From the NCBI GenBank assembly GCA_950295325.1, contig OX485805.1, forward strand, positions 31,669,501-31,733,500: a stretch of DNA of 64,000 nt, written 5' to 3'. How positions within the stretch are numbered: position 1 is the first letter of the stretch; each line of letters begins with the position of its first letter. The translations under genes and the position numbers were made by a program. Origin of the DNA: Polytrichum commune. Taxonomy: Eukaryota; Streptophyta; Polytrichopsida; Polytrichales; Polytrichaceae. Under the pieces are notes generated by a model. It did no database searches and had not been told where the DNA came from. It saw nothing but the letters and a program-made list of their open reading frames with translations. Positions 62,101 to 64,000 of this stretch are shown one piece after another.

Positions 62101-62191
62101 AGATTTGAACTAGGAAGTTTGGTTTACGAAATTTGTGTCATAATATCGAGGTTGTCGTATTATCGAGTGTCGTATTAAAGAGGTAGGACTA
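59128..62191 (-). mobile_element. Tigger/pogo-type DNA transposon, both ends present
   Basis: The element is 3064 bp, flanked by TA at 59126-59127 and 62192-62193. The left end is CAGTCCTACCTCTTTAATAT and the right end, inverted, TAGTCCTACCTCTTTAATAC, followed by GACAC in both. Subterminal copies of CGTATTATCGAG occur at both ends. The TA target and CAGT-type ends fit the pogo/Tigger branch of Tc1/mariner. It encodes a minus-strand transposase (59334-61231). The ends are well kept, but the gene has at least two in-frame stops, so this copy is probably not autonomous. Confidence 0.92.
59334..61231 (-). pseudogene. Tigger/pogo transposase (CENP-B-like), damaged
   Basis: DNA transposase of the CENP-B/Tigger type. 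The N-terminal block (60952-61231) begins MELDGKRTITYLTLFEKREL and is the CENP-B-N-like helix-turn-helix. The second DNA-binding domain (about 60656-60840) has SFKFSNGWLEKFKNRHQIQ. The catalytic domain runs from about 60569 down: first Asp in YNLDETGLYF, second in ILLIMDNASCHS, third in SVVQPLDQGIIDAFK, a DDD set as in pogo elements. The C-terminus QRTIDSFFKST is typical of the family. Introns appear likely near 60570-60655 (donor GTAAGT, acceptor TTTGTAG) and 60841-60951 (donor after WFKQ). Damage: a TAA at 60405-60407 between ILA and GKVKGMK, and another TAA in the second block after LEQIGVIA. The rest of the catalytic domain is open. Confidence 0.85.
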
Positions 62192-62193
62192 TA

Positions 62194-64000
62194 CTATGCA
62201 AAACCTAAATATGTCGTCAAGTTTGTGAAGGGTCCGCCTCACCTGTGCCCATGCCACCAACCAAATCCAAAGAGAGGGTTAGTAACGTACATGAGGTGAA
62301 TAGCAACGGAAACCCAATTGTTATCTATGTCACACAATTTTGTACAACATGAAAATACATTTTGCATCATTGAATACACATATTGTCATAGAGTATTCTA
62401 CATGCTCCTTAGCCATTTGAACCTTGTGCAGTCGAAAAAGAGAGGTAAATTACACACCCTCTCCACAAGACTAAGTTTGCACAACTTGCACTAATCCTGT
62501 AAGTTACTAAGGGTAAACTGCCATATGCGGTTTAACCTGCGAAAGGAGGCTCTCTTGGCCTCTTACTCTTAATATAGGATTAGGTAAATGTTTGTGTCCA
62601 TTGATGTGAAACCCACGATCTATGGTTGATATTCGTTAGGTAACACTGGCTTAACCCTAAAAGGTTCTTACCCTGGGGTTAGATAAAGTTACCAAGCAGG
62701 TTCATTTGTGGGCAAGGAATAATCAAAGTAGAGAGAGAGCGAGAGAGAGAGAGATCATAGCCACGAGCTCATATGTGAACCCAAAGCGGGTTTTCAAGGC
62801 TTGTGAACAAACACCTACCCATTCCTTGCGTATTAGTTTAAGGACATACGTAGCACATCCCCCACCTTTGCATTATCCTCGACAAACACAAATGGAAACA
62901 ATGATTGACACCTTTGTATGTACTCCAATATCATCTATTAGTGTGGAGCTTATCATTTGGAGTTATATATAGCTATAAATTTACAAAGACATTATCAATT
63001 TTACCTAGATAGCATAATGGCTACACTAAATTTGTGGGTGAAAAAATTATTGCGGAAATGATTAAATGTGGGCCGGGTCACTCTAACTGTCAATTAAGGG
63101 TGGAAATCTTTTGGGTTCGAGACCCCATGTTTGTCCATAAGTCTTCATGGATACTTCCAACCAACACCTTACCTTAACAAAAGTTTCATTGACAAAATGC
63201 ATCCATGTAAATCAACTACCACAATACCTTTACCACTTTGGAACTAATTAAACTATTTTGAGATTAGTTTTGAAAATTGTAAAATTAAAAAATCTCTAAA
63301 ATTAATATAGGAAAAAGAGTTTTCATTTAAATTCGGGATTGCCGAACCTAAAAATATAAAATCCAATATTTATTCTCCTATAAATACCCAAAGTGGTAGA
63401 GGTACTATGGTGTTGTCCAACAAAGTCTCATTCCGAGAGATGGTATAAGCCCCCCCCCCCCCAAGAAAGAAGAAGAAGAAGAAGAAGAATATAAAATAAC
63501 TCATTCGACAACTTCGCATGTACATATCATTATTGAAAATGTCCTTCTTAGATGCTATTGATCCACATATAGACATATTATGGACTACATGAAGATTATG
63601 ATATCATGGTAGTGAGCATGCATGCGATGAGGAGAGAGTCCAACATTACAAAGAAAATTTGGTGTTTTTATAGTGGAACATGTTTGATCGGTTTATTATT
63701 TTGCATATTGCATTGTCTAATGTGATAGACACTAAAAACATGTTGTACCACCAAGTTGATTGTTAAATGTGGATGTTTACGATTGGCATGATCTAAATTA
63801 TTTGAAATGAAGAGCACATTGCAATCTAATCATTTTTATGAATTACATAGGATGCAAAACTTTTAAATTATATATTAAAAACATCCACATTTTAGTAGAG
63901 TGAAATTATATATGATAAATATGCACATGTATTTATGCTAAGCTTTTCAATTTGATGTGATAAATGCTTCCACTACATGTACAAAATAAAAACCATAAAC
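62194..64000. other. intergenic, repeats; no gene
   Basis: Holds a GA microsatellite at about 62731-62753, a fragment of the ~500-bp repeat at about 62870-63000, MITE E copy 2 (63224-63405), and a C-run followed by AAG repeats at 63451-63488. The remaining sequence shows no coding signal. Confidence 0.5.
63224..63405. mobile_element. MITE family E, copy 2
   Basis: 182 bp with ends ATACCTTTACCACTTTGG and CCAAAGTGGTAGAGGTAC, matching the ends of 10490-10672. TA follows on the right (63406-63407); the left flank reads CA, so the left target base has mutated or the boundary is off by a base. Non-coding. Confidence 0.65.

Noticed and set aside
63110-63126. GGGTTCGAGACCC, resembling a tRNA B box
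   Set aside because: No matching A box, acceptor stem or anticodon arm could be folded around it. At most a decayed SINE head.

Overview
This is a gene-poor, repeat-rich stretch of a land-plant nuclear genome. Two intact plant genes set that context: a 10-exon catalase (reads as 492 aa, the usual plant length) and a 6-exon MSI1/RBBP4-type WD40 histone-binding protein (reads as 422 aa). Both lie on the minus strand and have ordinary GT-AG introns of about 90-1100 bp. I cannot name the species; the low gene density and the many MITEs, Ty3 and pogo-type sequences suggest a medium or large plant genome.

Layout. 1-3.1 kb: intergenic, one MITE-like repeat. 3.1-8.8 kb: catalase with repeat-laden introns and a five-codon first exon, then its leader and promoter to about 9.65 kb. 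9.7-17.3 kb: no gene, but at least four families of short inverted-repeat elements, several in mirror-image pairs. 17.4-18.0 kb: a ~600-bp repeat whose inverted partner lies at 29.1-29.7 kb. 18.35-18.85 kb: a 166-bp tandem repeat. 19.4-20.9 kb: noncoding DNA with CTATAG/CTATTG-type words. 21.9-24.8 kb: two adjacent minus-strand spliced gene-like units of no family I recognise, richer in G+C than their surroundings; the upstream one looks damaged. 25.1-28.3 kb: exon-like blocks of another unidentified minus-strand gene. 28.65-29.08 kb: two minisatellites with units of 84 and 54 bp.

29.7-44.4 kb: a long, old and broken Ty3/gypsy-type element (a fossil). It keeps the end of reverse transcriptase, RNase H, an integrase core, extra downstream ORFs including a coiled coil, a polypurine tract and a 3' LTR. 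Its most unusual part is eight tandem, diverged ~400-bp copies of the linker plus zinc-binding (HHCC) module that normally precedes the integrase core once. A putative solo LTR of another family sits inside the element.

44.4-48.0 kb: a MITE, a 19-bp perfect hairpin and unassigned DNA. 48.07-52.26 kb: MSI1. 52.6-59.1 kb: no gene, layered repeats, including a 942-bp TA-flanked inverted-repeat element whose insertion site is confirmed by an empty copy of the same host repeat. 59.1-62.2 kb: a complete-ended Tigger/pogo DNA transposon with a lightly damaged transposase. 62.2-64 kb: repeats only.

The two host genes have unrelated jobs (peroxisomal H2O2 removal; chromatin assembly and Polycomb complexes) and share no visible operon-like logic. 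What they do share is an intronic repeat of about 160 bp.
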